From a virus: 64,000 nucleotides of DNA. Shown here in pieces: positions 42,620 to 50,519 of this stretch (positions within the stretch are counted from its first letter, which is position 1; each line of letters begins with the position of its first letter). Under the pieces are notes generated by a model. The model made no database searches. It saw only the letters and a list, made by a program, of their open reading frames with translations, and was not told the DNA's origin. The position numbers and the translations under genes were made by a program. The stretch covers positions 22,772 to 86,771 of IMG/VR virus record IMGVR_UViG_3300025154_000065. One strand, written 5' to 3'.

Positions 42620-42925
42620 TTATTCTCCTTTCATTGGATCAATGGTTTTAACAGATCTAAATTCTACCCAATGTCTTTCATAGAAATGAAGTTTTTTGCC
42701 GTTGTAGTATTCATAATTCCTAAATCCAATTACATAACCAACTCTTTTAGAACCTTCTGGAGAATCTACATACATATTTTGACGTTTTGATTTGCCATAT
42801 TCCTCTCTTAGCCATTCTCTTGCTGCTTTAAGATCAGTGAAGTATTTTGTTACTGTATCATATCTAGTTGGAGTATCATTCTTTCCATAACCACTTGATC
42901 TTTTAGTGATATGAAGTTCTATCAT
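42620..42925 (-). CDS. Hypothetical protein, 101 aa
   Basis: The start at 42925 follows GAAGGAGAATAAG; an in-frame TTG five codons earlier overlaps that site. Basic alpha/beta protein (FTDLKAAREWLREEYGKSKR). Not recognised. Confidence 0.5.
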   Translation of the reverse strand: MIELHITKRSSGYGKNDTPTRYDTVTKYFTDLKAAREWLREEYGKSKRQNMYVDSPEGSKRVGYVIGFRNYEYYNGKKLHFYERHWVEFRSVKTIDPMKGE

Positions 42926-42936
42926 CTTATTCTCCT

Positions 42937-43323
42937 TCAACTAAATTCTCCGATGATTAAATCCCATGTTCCTTCACCATGACCAATACAATGAATTCCA
43001 TCTATTTTATGTCTTAGTAGATTATTTGGCCCTCTTTCTGTGTATTTGTCCATGTATTCGGTCAAATCAATTCCACCTGGATGAGATCTTTCAGTTATTT
43101 CTGAAATCAACTCAGTCAGCAATATTTCTTCTCTGTATTCATTAAATATCTTTTTATCTTTTAGATAATTTATCCAATCATTAAGGTTATTCAATCCTCT
43201 TTCAGGAATTACATGAAGAGAAAAACACCATCCAGCAGATGATTTCCCTATATGAAGATCTTCATAAAGTCTTCCGCGATATTCATATAATTCTTGTTCT
43301 TCTACATAATAATTTGTACCCAT
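42937..43323 (-). CDS. Conserved phage protein, 128 aa
   Basis: Begins MGTNYYVEEQ and has DLHIGKSSAGWCFSLHV, a pattern I recall from many phages and some bacteria. No named function. Confidence 0.7.
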   Translation of the reverse strand: MGTNYYVEEQELYEYRGRLYEDLHIGKSSAGWCFSLHVIPERGLNNLNDWINYLKDKKIFNEYREEILLTELISEITERSHPGGIDLTEYMDKYTERGPNNLLRHKIDGIHCIGHGEGTWDLIIGEFS

Positions 43324-43354
43324 TTTATTCTCCTTTGTTAATTATTTACCTCTC

Positions 43355-43411
43355 TTGATAATCCATTCCTACATACGAATATCCAACTCGCATGTAGGCA
43401 AAGATCATCAA
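43355..43411 (-). ncRNA. Repeated intergenic RNA element, family B, copy 1
   Basis: Minus strand: outer arm TTGATGAT, then TTTGCC, inner stem CTACAT.../...ATGTAG, then GGAATGG, outer arm ATTATCAA. The outer arms pair through 8 positions with one G-U. Copy 2 at 44805-44860 has the same flanks but a wholly different, still paired inner stem. The TGA stop of the upstream gene is inside the outer arm. Confidence 0.6.
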
Positions 43412-43611
43412 TAAGAATATAAATCTACCAAATCCAGACAGTGTTCATCAAGATAATCGTAAGTATACAAACCATATTTCAATGGTACGCGAACACGATT
43501 TGGATTTCGTTTCCATGTTTTAACTTTTCCATTGACCTTATATTTCTTTCCACGTCGGTCAATGACATAATCACCATATTGAAGATTCTTAGCTTGTTCT
43601 AGCGTAATCAT
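43408..43611 (-). CDS. Conserved phage protein, 67 aa
   Basis: TLEQAKNLQYGDYVIDRRG and VNGKVKTWKRNPNRVRVPL are typical of a common small phage family with an SH3-like look. Start coupled (ATGA) to the upstream gene. Followed by a family B RNA element that includes its stop codon. Confidence 0.65.
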   Translation of the reverse strand: MITLEQAKNLQYGDYVIDRRGKKYKVNGKVKTWKRNPNRVRVPLKYGLYTYDYLDEHCLDLVDLYSY

Positions 43612-44273
43612 TCTTCAATCTCCTTCCTTACATAAGCAGTCCAATGAATGTCAAATTGGCCTATATCTGTAATCACAAAGATAATTTTCCAATCCTTTGA
43701 ATCTTTTATGATCTCATCATACACTTTCTTTGGATCATCATTCTGGCCGCGATGAAATCCAATCTCATAAACCTTACAACTATCTCTTTCTTGCCAACAC
43801 ATAAATCCCAAATCATCAAGGAATGTAATGAAGTCAGAATGTAATGCTCTGTTTTTGAATCCATACTTAGTTTCAGAAAGATAATACTCAACAATATCAT
43901 CTATATTATCTTTGTAGCATTCATGACAAACCATTTCTGTGTCAGAAACCCATGCCCATGATGGACTCCATCCATAGGAATCAGGACTGGTACGAACTGC
44001 TTTCCCACAGTCATTACATCTAGCCCATTCATCAGACCATTCAAGAGACACATGTTCAAGTTTATCGATAAGGATGCTAAGTTTTGAAAGACGATTGTGC
44101 TTCAATCCACCTTCTTGGAATTCAAAACTATCTGGATTCCAGTTAGCAGCAATCACAGGTTTATCATCATACCCGTACTCTGCACATCCTGGATAATAAT
44201 CCATATCCAGATTGTGACGATCAGCATAGTCAAGAATTCTACGAACTAATTTCATCTCTTTTTTCTCTTCCAT
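43608..44273 (-). CDS. Conserved phage protein with zinc motif, 221 aa
   Basis: Contains CNDCGKAVRTSPDSYGW and VCHECYKDN, a zinc-ribbon pair split by about 25 residues, and GFMCWQERDSC. Part of an unnamed phage family as I recall. Function unknown. Confidence 0.6.
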   Translation of the reverse strand: MEEKKEMKLVRRILDYADRHNLDMDYYPGCAEYGYDDKPVIAANWNPDSFEFQEGGLKHNRLSKLSILIDKLEHVSLEWSDEWARCNDCGKAVRTSPDSYGWSPSWAWVSDTEMVCHECYKDNIDDIVEYYLSETKYGFKNRALHSDFITFLDDLGFMCWQERDSCKVYEIGFHRGQNDDPKKVYDEIIKDSKDWKIIFVITDIGQFDIHWTAYVRKEIEE

Positions 44274-44275
44274 AA

Positions 44276-44431
44276 CTATCTCCTTTCTATAAACATCATA
44301 ACAATAGATGCAATTATTAAGAAAGACCCTGCAACCAATTGTTGTAGAGGAACCGGGTTTATAATTTCAAGATAAGTCATCACGGATACAATGATAGATT
44401 CCGTTCCCATACCAAAAAGGATTTTACTCAT
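44276..44431 (-). CDS. Small membrane protein, 51 aa
   Basis: ATG at 44431 behind a strong AGGAGGAATAAAA site. Hydrophobic C-terminal helix (LVAGSFLIIASIVMMFI) and a moderately hydrophobic N-terminal one. Ends AGGAGATAG, so the stop overlaps the next ribosome site. Confidence 0.5.
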   Translation of the reverse strand: MSKILFGMGTESIIVSVMTYLEIINPVPLQQLVAGSFLIIASIVMMFIERR

Positions 44432-44523
44432 TTTTATTCCTCCTTTTCTCTTTTCCTGATAAGCATTGCGCTTCCAAGGATTTCTTCACAAAGTTTGATA
44501 CCCGTATCACAAAATCCATCAGG

Positions 44524-44760
44524 TCAATTATCAATACGACCATATTTATTGACAGATAATATCTGATCTTTGAATTTGAATTGGATTTCAGTATGTTTGA
44601 TCTCTCCTCTCAAAATCAAAACTCTTGCTGCATCAACAGCGATAGCAGATGCTACTTTGACCTCAAAATTCAATGGACATCCTTTGATAAATCTCTGATA
44701 CATTTCAATTTCAAAATCAGAAATTACATGACCTTCTTTACAGTATTCAATTGTAATCAT
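44524..44760 (-). CDS. Phage protein, 78 aa, apparently truncated by TGA
   Basis: The frame ends YGRIDN then TGA at 44526-44524. Past it the same frame continues to 44434 as PDGFCDTGIKLCEEILGSAM and a basic end. The junction GRIDN-x-PDGFCDT strongly suggests that TGA replaces a Trp codon (NWPDGF). A 108-residue protein is thus expected in relatives. N-terminal part: YCKEGHVISDFEIEMYQRF. Confidence 0.6.
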   Translation of the reverse strand: MITIEYCKEGHVISDFEIEMYQRFIKGCPLNFEVKVASAIAVDAARVLILRGEIKHTEIQFKFKDQILSVNKYGRIDN

Positions 44761-44804
44761 TTCAATCTCCTTTTAATTAAAAGTTTTAAATACCTATCCT
44801 TTGT

Positions 44805-44860
44805 TTGATAATCCATTCCTGGATATGATTTCTCAATCATATCCAGGCAAAAATTATCAA
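44805..44860 (-). ncRNA. Repeated intergenic RNA element, family B, copy 2
   Basis: Minus strand: TTGATAAT, TTTTGCC, inner stem CTGGATATGATT/AATCATATCCAG around a tetraloop-size loop, GGAATGG, ATTATCAA. Outer arms pair 8 of 8. Compared with copy 1 the inner stem has changed at many positions while pairing is kept, evidence for a selected RNA structure. Confidence 0.6.
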
Positions 44861-44864
44861 CTCT

Positions 44865-45212
44865 TTATTTAAATGGACAATTCAACATATTTGCAAAAAT
44901 ATTATTACTTTCTTTTATTTCAAATCCCATTTCAAGATCAGGATCAAAATCAATATTTATTAAAACACCTTTTTTGATCATTTCAATAATTTTTGTAAAT
45001 GCTTCATGGTAAATTTTATTTCTGTCCTTCCTGCTTCTAAGAGAACGATTGAAAAGTTCTTTTTTATTTATACAATAAAGAGGACTATCATTGTCATCGT
45101 GGATTGTTATCCCAATCTCGCGATCAACACTTACAACATATCCCGCGTATTTTATTTTATTATCATTAACAATACACTCTACACCTTTGTATTCTTTCAT
45201 TTCTGTATTCAT
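44865..45212 (-). CDS. Hypothetical protein, 115 aa
   Basis: Begins MNTEMKEYKGVECIVNDNK, SH3-like N-terminus, helical C-terminus. Not recognised. Confidence 0.5.
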   Translation of the reverse strand: MNTEMKEYKGVECIVNDNKIKYAGYVVSVDREIGITIHDDNDSPLYCINKKELFNRSLRSRKDRNKIYHEAFTKIIEMIKKGVLINIDFDPDLEMGFEIKESNNIFANMLNCPFK

Positions 45213-45225
45213 TCTTATTCTCCTT

Positions 45226-45486
45226 TTATTCTGCCGGCAAACAAGGAACTTTACGGATAGAATCTCTTACATACTGATAAGCTTGGGCGCACGACCACAT
45301 AGGACTTATTCTTTGACCAGATACTAAAGTATATCCATCAGGTTCTTCATTAGTTATCTTAATTCCTCCTCTTTTGAAGTAAAGATAGTAATTCTCAAAT
45401 GGATTATTACATTGGTCGATAAACCATTGTTCGACTGCATCCAAAGATATCTTATGTATCCACAATTCCATTTCTTTAAGATCCAT
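45226..45486 (-). CDS. Hypothetical protein, 86 aa
   Basis: The start at 45486 follows AAAAGGAGTAATAAA. ELWIHKISLDAVEQWFIDQC then an aromatic-rich end. Not recognised. Confidence 0.5.
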   Translation of the reverse strand: MDLKEMELWIHKISLDAVEQWFIDQCNNPFENYYLYFKRGGIKITNEEPDGYTLVSGQRISPMWSCAQAYQYVRDSIRKVPCLPAE

Positions 45487-45490
45487 TTTA

Positions 45491-46255
45491 TTACTCCTTT
45501 TCAAAATAGCCAATGATTTTAGATGCCGTTTTAAGGACTCTCTGACCAAATCCTTTCAATATTACAGCATTAACTTTCCATACACCTAGATATAATGCAG
45601 ACTTTTTGTTTTCTATTCCAAAGGTTCTACATACCAGAAACGATACGGCTTCAGCTTCCATTTCCATAATCTCAGGAATAGATCGAGAACCATTTTGGTG
45701 CATTTCGCAATGGGCTATCTCATGAAACAGTGTAGCACACATTGCTGTTTCATTTGGTCGTTTTGCAATATTTATCTTCTTACCATCCGTACTACCATTC
45801 TCAAGACCACCATCTTGGACATTGATAGGATAAGGACATTTATTAGCGAATGACTGAAAACTTGAGTTTCCTTTTACCATCCTACAATGTCCCATGTCAA
45901 TTGGTTCGCCATCTGTTTGAGAGATATCAAAGACCGGAACCAATTTAAATCCAGTTCTTCCAATACTCTTCTCTTCTCCATTTTCATCAACAATTTGTTT
46001 CTTCCATGTGATCGGTGCATATACATAAATTGCCCGTTCGCCCTTCTTTACATTCCTCTTCTCTTTATTCCATTTGTTATAGGACGCTAACATTGAAACA
46101 TCTTTCTTTTGTGTCAATGCTACCATCCAGTTATACATGGAATACCGATGAAATCCTCTCGACCATGAATTAACAAATTCTTCCAATCTCTCAGGATCAG
46201 AGACTATAGAATCTGCTAATTCATCAAGGTTTTGTTTGAGTATCTTCTCGTCCAT
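45491..46255 (-). CDS. ArdC-like antirestriction protein with metallopeptidase domain
   Basis: 254 residues. The N-terminal ArdC domain (SMYNWMVALTQKKDVSML, YNKWNKEKRNVKKGERAIYV) is a ssDNA-binding module of antirestriction proteins. The C-terminal half has a zinc-peptidase motif LFHEIAHCEM with a downstream Glu-rich helix (EIMEMEAEAVSFLV). ArdC proteins protect incoming DNA from restriction. It completes the set of defence-evasion genes with three DNA modification enzymes. Confidence 0.8.
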   Translation of the reverse strand: MDEKILKQNLDELADSIVSDPERLEEFVNSWSRGFHRYSMYNWMVALTQKKDVSMLASYNKWNKEKRNVKKGERAIYVYAPITWKKQIVDENGEEKSIGRTGFKLVPVFDISQTDGEPIDMGHCRMVKGNSSFQSFANKCPYPINVQDGGLENGSTDGKKINIAKRPNETAMCATLFHEIAHCEMHQNGSRSIPEIMEMEAEAVSFLVCRTFGIENKKSALYLGVWKVNAVILKGFGQRVLKTASKIIGYFEKE

Positions 46256-46257
46256 AT

Positions 46258-46557
46258 CTACTCCTTTGTTTTAATCCTAATAGAAACATAATACCAAATT
46301 TCGTTATTTTCTCCCATTAACTTGGCAGGGATTTTATCCTTTTTATTAATTCCTCTAGGTCTGGAAGGAAATATTGAAGTATCCCATCCTGACATTGCTA
46401 TTTGATCTAAACAATCTTCATATGCTTCTTTTGCATTAATTCCAATTCCAGTAGAACAAAAATCATACTCTGTAAATGAAACCCCACAACCTTGAAAATA
46501 TTGACTGTGTTCGTAGCCATGATTGATAATCTCATATTTTTCAATTTTCATTTTCAT
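46258..46557 (-). CDS. Conserved phage protein, 99 aa
   Basis: KYEIINHGYEHSQYFQGCG then FTEYDFCSTGIGINAKEAY is a pattern recalled from many phages and bacteria. Function unknown. Confidence 0.65.
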   Translation of the reverse strand: MKMKIEKYEIINHGYEHSQYFQGCGVSFTEYDFCSTGIGINAKEAYEDCLDQIAMSGWDTSIFPSRPRGINKKDKIPAKLMGENNEIWYYVSIRIKTKE

Positions 46558-46560
46558 AAT

Positions 46561-46779
46561 CTACTCCTTTCTAAATAAAATCTTTCCACCACGATTTGTT
46601 ACATTGTGAAATGCACAAGATTTACACATGAAATACGATCTATCATCTTTTTTATGATAGATAACAAATGTAGCTTTATCTCCACATGGAAGATATTTTT
46701 CTTTTGAGAATATGGAAGCTTCTTCGCATAATTGATCTTTCCAGATAATTTCTTTCATCTCTCTTTTTTGTCCAATCAT
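46561..46779 (-). CDS. Small Cys-containing protein, 72 aa
   Basis: LPCGDKATFVIYHKKDDR then FMCKSCAFHN is a likely zinc knuckle. Start at 46779 behind AAGGAATAGAT. Function unknown. Confidence 0.5.
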   Translation of the reverse strand: MIGQKREMKEIIWKDQLCEEASIFSKEKYLPCGDKATFVIYHKKDDRSYFMCKSCAFHNVTNRGGKILFRKE

Positions 46780-46781
46780 AT

Positions 46782-47046
46782 CTATTCCTTTTTAAATAGA
46801 AGACTGAAAGATTCTACATAATCAATGACATTCATACGTTCAGCTATTTTAATTTCAATGAAAGATTCACATTCTTCTAAGGTATCAAAACAGATTCCTT
46901 TGTAACTTTTATGCCAAAATTTTCCCTCACTTGTTTTTTTGAATACCTTTTATTGATAGAATTCTAATGTTTTCAAAATTCTTGATAAATTGCAGAGTTA
47001 CAAGACTTTTGGGACTAAGAAAATCTATCATTCTGTCTTTATTCAT
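46782..47046 (-). pseudogene. Small gene broken by a frameshift in an A run
   Basis: ATG 47046 opens MNKDRMIDFLSPKSLVTLQF and ends after 39 codons just past a run of seven A. In another frame SEGKFWHKSYKGICFDTLEE continues to a TAG at 46782. Removing one A from the run joins them into a protein of about 87 residues. A homopolymer miscall or real decay. Confidence 0.5.
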
Positions 47047-47102
47047 ATTCTTTCTCCTTTAAATTAATTATTTATAGATAGTATCCCAAGCCAACAACAA
47101 AA

Positions 47103-47131
47103 GTCATTAATCCAAAATTAAGACTAATGAC
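47103..47131 (-). terminator. Hairpin followed by a U-rich stretch
   Basis: Minus strand: GTCATTA, 15-base loop, TAATGAC, then TTTTGTTGTTGG. A plausible intrinsic terminator for transcripts ending near 47219. Confidence 0.5.
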
Positions 47132-47165
47132 CTTTGTCCTTGCCTCGTAACATCTATTTTAAGGC

Positions 47166-47202
47166 CCCTGGAAGGCCCTACAATGCGACGAACCTTCCAG
47201 GG
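47166..47202 (-). terminator. 10-bp GC-rich hairpin after the coiled-coil gene
   Basis: CCCTGGAAGG pairs with CCTTCCAGGG across a 17-base loop, 17 bases past the stop at 47219. No U tract directly after it; works with or without the neighbouring hairpin at 47103. Confidence 0.5.
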
Positions 47203-47218
47203 TATGTCTCAATACCTA

Positions 47219-47665
47219 CTAGCTAGCTTTCTTCAGTTTGGCAATAGGCTTGCCCGTTATTGCTTCGATTTTTGCCTTAATCTCATTCACTCTTTCTGTA
47301 GCAATGCGAATGAGATTCTTGGCAACCTCAACGTCATGCTTGGATTCTGCAAGTTGCCGAGTGATTCTTTCAATCAATGGAGCATTCTTTGCCTTCTCTT
47401 GTTCTTCACGTTCTTTTTCTTCCTTTACGGCAGCTTCATATTCTGCTTTAAGTCTTGCAACTTCTGCTTTCTTTTGAGCAAGAGTATCAACTTGGACTCT
47501 CTTGAAAGGAAGCACTTTTACTTCTTCTATCTTACATTCTTCCTTAACTACTTTGGATTCTTCTACTGTTGTTTCCATGACTTCCTCCACCTTGGTTTCT
47601 TCGATTTTAGATTCTTCTACTTTAGCCTTTGCTTTCTTCTTGCTTTTCTTTACTTCTTTTTCCAT
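47219..47665 (-). CDS. Lys/Glu-rich coiled-coil protein, 148 aa
   Basis: A disordered, repetitive N-terminus (KVEESKIEETKVEEVMETT) then a long coiled coil (LAQKKAEVARLKAEYEAAVK). GC-richer codons than neighbours and two following hairpins suggest an abundant product. Function unknown. Confidence 0.5.
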   Translation of the reverse strand: MEKEVKKSKKKAKAKVEESKIEETKVEEVMETTVEESKVVKEECKIEEVKVLPFKRVQVDTLAQKKAEVARLKAEYEAAVKEEKEREEQEKAKNAPLIERITRQLAESKHDVEVAKNLIRIATERVNEIKAKIEAITGKPIAKLKKAS

Positions 47666-47677
47666 TTGGTTCTCCTT

Positions 47678-47833
47678 TTAAAAAATGAATGGATCACTGA
47701 TGTTTGGATGAGATTCTTTAATTACTTCAATCATTTCTTGACGACAATATCTATTAAGATCGAGATATTTCCAGATTTTAGCAGCGTCCTCATCGCTTAG
47801 TGATTGAAGGAATTCTCTTAATTCTTTATTCAT
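47678..47833 (-). CDS. Hypothetical protein, 51 aa
   Basis: ATG at 47833 after AAGGAGAAGTAA. Helical (ELREFLQSLSDEDAAKIWKY). Not recognised. Confidence 0.5.
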   Translation of the reverse strand: MNKELREFLQSLSDEDAAKIWKYLDLNRYCRQEMIEVIKESHPNISDPFIF

Positions 47834-47845
47834 TTACTTCTCCTT

Positions 47846-48235
47846 TCAATGTTTAATGTAATCGAGTGCTCTTTCTCTGTCATGTTGAGATAGATCAATA
47901 AATTCCTTCAATTGTCTTGCAAATGTACTCATAATATCTTTTACTATTCCATCTTCCTCATGTTTCAATGAAAGAATCAAATCATCTGGAAGAGATCTTA
48001 TAATTTGATTGATATTCTCCCAAATCCCTTCGTTTACAAAATAAGTAATAGCCTTAGCAATCGCTTCATTCTTATCAATAATAATCCGAGATTCATAATG
48101 TCTTACCAACCGCAATAGAGCATCTTCTAGGGGATCTTTGTCTGTAAATTTATCCTCCTGAATAAACTCTTCAATTATTCTAGCAAGATTCCCATGACAT
48201 TCAGCAATTCTATTCAGCTTTTCTTGTTTGTTCAT
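47846..48235 (-). CDS. Hypothetical helical protein, 129 aa
   Basis: All-helical, charged. Not recognised. GGAGGAG upstream. Confidence 0.5.
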   Translation of the reverse strand: MNKQEKLNRIAECHGNLARIIEEFIQEDKFTDKDPLEDALLRLVRHYESRIIIDKNEAIAKAITYFVNEGIWENINQIIRSLPDDLILSLKHEEDGIVKDIMSTFARQLKEFIDLSQHDRERALDYIKH

Positions 48236-48246
48236 AATCTCCTCCT

Positions 48247-48438
48247 TTAAATGTTTAATAATGCAATAATATGTTTACATTTTACTTTACGGATACGATG
48301 ATGCTCGCAAGAACATCTATTCTTATCTGGTATTACATGATACGGTTCTTCCTTCGTATTCTCATCCCATAAGGAGTATCCTTCGTCAAATCTTTTAACT
48401 AAGAGATATTCCTTGCCATCAAGAATGAATTCTTTCAT
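48247..48438 (-). CDS. SWIM zinc-finger protein, 63 aa
   Basis: The start at 48438 follows AAAGGAGAG. CSCEHHRIRKVKCKHIIAL is a SWIM-type zinc finger (CxC...CxH), usually a DNA- or protein-binding module. The rest (EYLLVKRFDEGYSLWDE) is a short beta domain. Confidence 0.7.
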   Translation of the reverse strand: MKEFILDGKEYLLVKRFDEGYSLWDENTKEEPYHVIPDKNRCSCEHHRIRKVKCKHIIALLNI

Positions 48439-48526
48439 CTCTCCTTTCTTCATGATTTTCCTTCATAGATTTTAAGACATAGATATCCACCGGATTTATG
48501 GTATTGCAAGAAGATATTTGAATTCT

Positions 48527-48769
48527 TTAAGCATATTCTACAGTAAACGGTCTTAGAAATCTTCCTCTTCTTTCTCTCTGCTGTTCTATCTGACTTTGCG
48601 TTCTCTTAAACAGAGAAATCCTCTCTCTGACCACTATGTCAAGATAATCAAAGCGATTATCTCCTGGAAGAGAGTAGATATCTCTCATTGCAGATTTCGC
48701 CTGTTCTTGAGAGATAGGATAAGGAATACCCTTACTCTCAAACATTTGTTGGATTTCGTTTATACTCAT
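48527..48769 (-). CDS. Hypothetical protein, 80 aa
   Basis: Helical, ending in an Arg-rich stretch (QQRERRGRFLRPFTV). Not recognised. Preceded by family A RNA element copy 1. Confidence 0.5.
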   Translation of the reverse strand: MSINEIQQMFESKGIPYPISQEQAKSAMRDIYSLPGDNRFDYLDIVVRERISLFKRTQSQIEQQRERRGRFLRPFTVEYA

Positions 48770-48806
48770 AATAATCTCCTTCTAAGTTAGGTATCAATAC
48801 CAGACT

Positions 48807-48878
48807 TCTACATACACAATTAAGGCTATGATATCTATAAAAGCCTATCATAGCTAAAATTCTACATGTAGATATCTA
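48807..48878 (-). ncRNA. Repeated intergenic RNA element, family A, copy 1
   Basis: Minus strand begins at the TAG stop of the upstream gene: TAGATATCTACATGTAGA, a variable hairpin (GCTATGATA/TATCATAGC), then AATTGTGTATGTAGA. TCTACATGTA pairs with TGTATGTAGA (10 bp with G-U), and AATT with AATT. Two further copies lie at 49826 and 50520. Confidence 0.65.
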
Positions 48879-49040
48879 TCGCTTAATAAATTGACATATT
48901 TCTGAATTAGGTCCAATCTTTTTGTTAAAGAAAAAACTATCAGGACATGAACATATACACTTTTTGCGTTTATCTTTATTTAATTTCTTAAAGTACTGAC
49001 AGATTTTACATGTAGGATATGTTGTACCATGTTTCTCCAT
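48876..49040 (-). CDS. Cys-rich protein, 54 aa
   Basis: ATG at 49040 after AAGGAGAAGAT. TCKICQYFKKLN, CICSCPDSF and EICQFIKR give at least six cysteines; a metal site is likely. Its TAG stop is the first codon of an RNA element. Confidence 0.55.
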   Translation of the reverse strand: MEKHGTTYPTCKICQYFKKLNKDKRKKCICSCPDSFFFNKKIGPNSEICQFIKR

Positions 49041-49052
49041 ATCTTCTCCTTC

Positions 49053-49463
49053 TTAAATCCGATGATAGGTTACTTTGTTTGTGATAAAACCACTTTTAGA
49101 ATCATATACTTCCATAATCCTATCCCAAGAAGCATATTCAAGATCCCATCCTCCAGGTTTGTGTAGATATCTATCTTTGCTTACACAAACGGCGGTATGG
49201 ATCAGATCCATTCTCTTACTCTTTCCATTAAAGCAGTGGTCATCACCCCACATAGCGACAATATCACCGGGCTGTGGTTCTTCAACTTTTTTAGTCTTCT
49301 TTAGATATCCTTTCATCTCTTCCGAATAAATCCATTGAATTCTATCATACAATCCTGTAGTGTAAGCAGCGAAACAATAACAGTTGTAATCGCCTTGAGG
49401 AAGTTTTCTATTACTAACCTTCCTCATATTCCTAGACAATGTACTGCGATTTTTTGATACCAT
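49053..49463 (-). CDS. NlpC/P60- or CHAP-like cysteine hydrolase
   Basis: 136 residues. NCYCFAAYTTGLYD supplies a candidate nucleophile Cys at a helix start, EPQPGDIVAMWGDDHC a typical strand, and LIHTAVCVSKDRYLHKPGG the His. The order and spacing match papain-like NlpC/P60 or CHAP hydrolases, which cut peptidoglycan peptides or other amides. No signal peptide; it may act in the cytoplasm. Confidence 0.6.
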   Translation of the reverse strand: MVSKNRSTLSRNMRKVSNRKLPQGDYNCYCFAAYTTGLYDRIQWIYSEEMKGYLKKTKKVEEPQPGDIVAMWGDDHCFNGKSKRMDLIHTAVCVSKDRYLHKPGGWDLEYASWDRIMEVYDSKSGFITNKVTYHRI

Positions 49464-49472
49464 ATCTTCTCC

Positions 49473-49793
49473 TTATTTAAATTGTTCAAATGGAATAGAC
49501 GCATAATCCCTATGGAATACTACTTGATCGTACAATTCCAAAACCATCTCTTCAGGAACTTCAAAAGAGACAAGACGGCTTGACTTATCCCATTCAAAGG
49601 AATAACTATTCTCTGAGTCTTTAAGCAGTTGTTCTTTAGTAAATCCAAAATACCACTTGGATGGATATCTATTAATCTCTTCATGGTCTCTGAACTCATC
49701 ATACTCAAATGGTCCGTTCAACAGAGTCACTACTTTATGTTGATATGAACCTTGTAATGTAGCTGCTCTGCCAGTGTAACGATATACCTTCAT
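49473..49793 (-). CDS. Hypothetical protein, 106 aa
   Basis: KVYRYTGRAATLQGSYQHKV, later FGFTKEQLLKDSENS. Not recognised. Preceded by family A RNA element copy 2. Confidence 0.5.
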   Translation of the reverse strand: MKVYRYTGRAATLQGSYQHKVVTLLNGPFEYDEFRDHEEINRYPSKWYFGFTKEQLLKDSENSYSFEWDKSSRLVSFEVPEEMVLELYDQVVFHRDYASIPFEQFK

Positions 49794-49825
49794 AAATCAA
49801 ACCTCCTTTCTTTCAGTTGAAGTTC

Positions 49826-49897
49826 TCTACATACACAATTAAAAAGAGGAAGATAATAAATACTCTTCCTCTCTAAAACTCTACATGTAGATATCTA
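49826..49897 (-). ncRNA. Repeated intergenic RNA element, family A, copy 2
   Basis: Same flanks as copy 1 (TAGATATCTACATGTAGA at the upstream stop; TGTGTATGTAGA at the end). The inner hairpin is different in sequence (AGAGGAAGA/TCTTCCTCT) but paired, which supports RNA structure rather than a protein or DNA signal. Confidence 0.65.
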
Positions 49898-50230
49898 TTT
49901 TAAACTCATCCAATGGTCGTACTCTTCCTGAGATATTAAACCTTCATCTAAGGAAACTTTCAATCCAACTTCGGAAAGTTTGTTATTACTCCAAAAGTAA
50001 TACTTTTCAATTTCCGCTTTGAAATTCTCAAATGCCTTATGAGTGTACTCAATAAAAGCATCACTCCTTTCTTTCCCCCAATCATCACCACCGCTCATCT
50101 TAAACAAAGCAGTAAGAACGTTCTCTGCACCATACTCTCGAATCATCTTTTGCATCTCACCATTGATCTTATAATACATATTAATTTCCTTAATCATCTT
50201 TTGCATTTTATCATTGATTTCACACTTCAT
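49895..50230 (-). CDS. Hypothetical protein, 111 aa
   Basis: An N-terminal internal repeat (INDKMQKMIKEI, INGEMQKMIREY) and a helical body. Ends in a TAG that begins an RNA element. Not recognised. Confidence 0.5.
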   Translation of the reverse strand: MKCEINDKMQKMIKEINMYYKINGEMQKMIREYGAENVLTALFKMSGGDDWGKERSDAFIEYTHKAFENFKAEIEKYYFWSNNKLSEVGLKVSLDEGLISQEEYDHWMSLK

Positions 50231-50242
50231 AACTTTCTCCTT

Positions 50243-50488
50243 TTAAGTTAGAATTTTACAACAACACACACACTTCATCACACTAGATATCTTAGTGTAT
50301 GCACTATGCCGACAATAAGGACACTCCATAAGAAAGTATCCAGCTTTTAACATCTCCTCCTCTTTTTGGTAAGATTTCTGTTTGATTTTTTCCATAACAA
50401 ATTTTGGAACGTAACGAGAAGGTCTTAAACTTCTTTCTAAAGATCTTCCCTCCTCACAATGCTTACATTTACAATAAGCTTTATGCAT
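50243..50488 (-). CDS. Zinc-finger protein, 81 aa
   Basis: AYCKCKHCEEG at the N-terminus and MECPYCRHSAYTK with MKCVCCCK at the C-terminus suggest two metal sites. Function unknown. Preceded by family A RNA element copy 3. Confidence 0.5.
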   Translation of the reverse strand: MHKAYCKCKHCEEGRSLERSLRPSRYVPKFVMEKIKQKSYQKEEEMLKAGYFLMECPYCRHSAYTKISSVMKCVCCCKILT

Positions 50489-50519
50489 TTGTTCATACCT
50501 CCAATTTTAAAAGTTAAAA

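Noticed and set aside
46927-46950. Programmed -1 frameshift at A AAA AAC
   Set aside because: The heptamer fits a slippery site, but the downstream coding frame needs +1 (or one base less), not -1.
47183-47800. 205-codon plus-strand frame rich in Phe/Leu/Cys
   Set aside because: Antisense shadow of the Lys/Glu-rich coiled-coil gene, whose AAG/GAA codons read as hydrophobic residues on the other strand.
48454-48526. Continuation of a Cys-containing frame (VYCRICLKN...) after the 80-aa gene
   Set aside because: It would need an ATT start inside the neighbouring gene; no conventional start codon or separate ribosome site is present.
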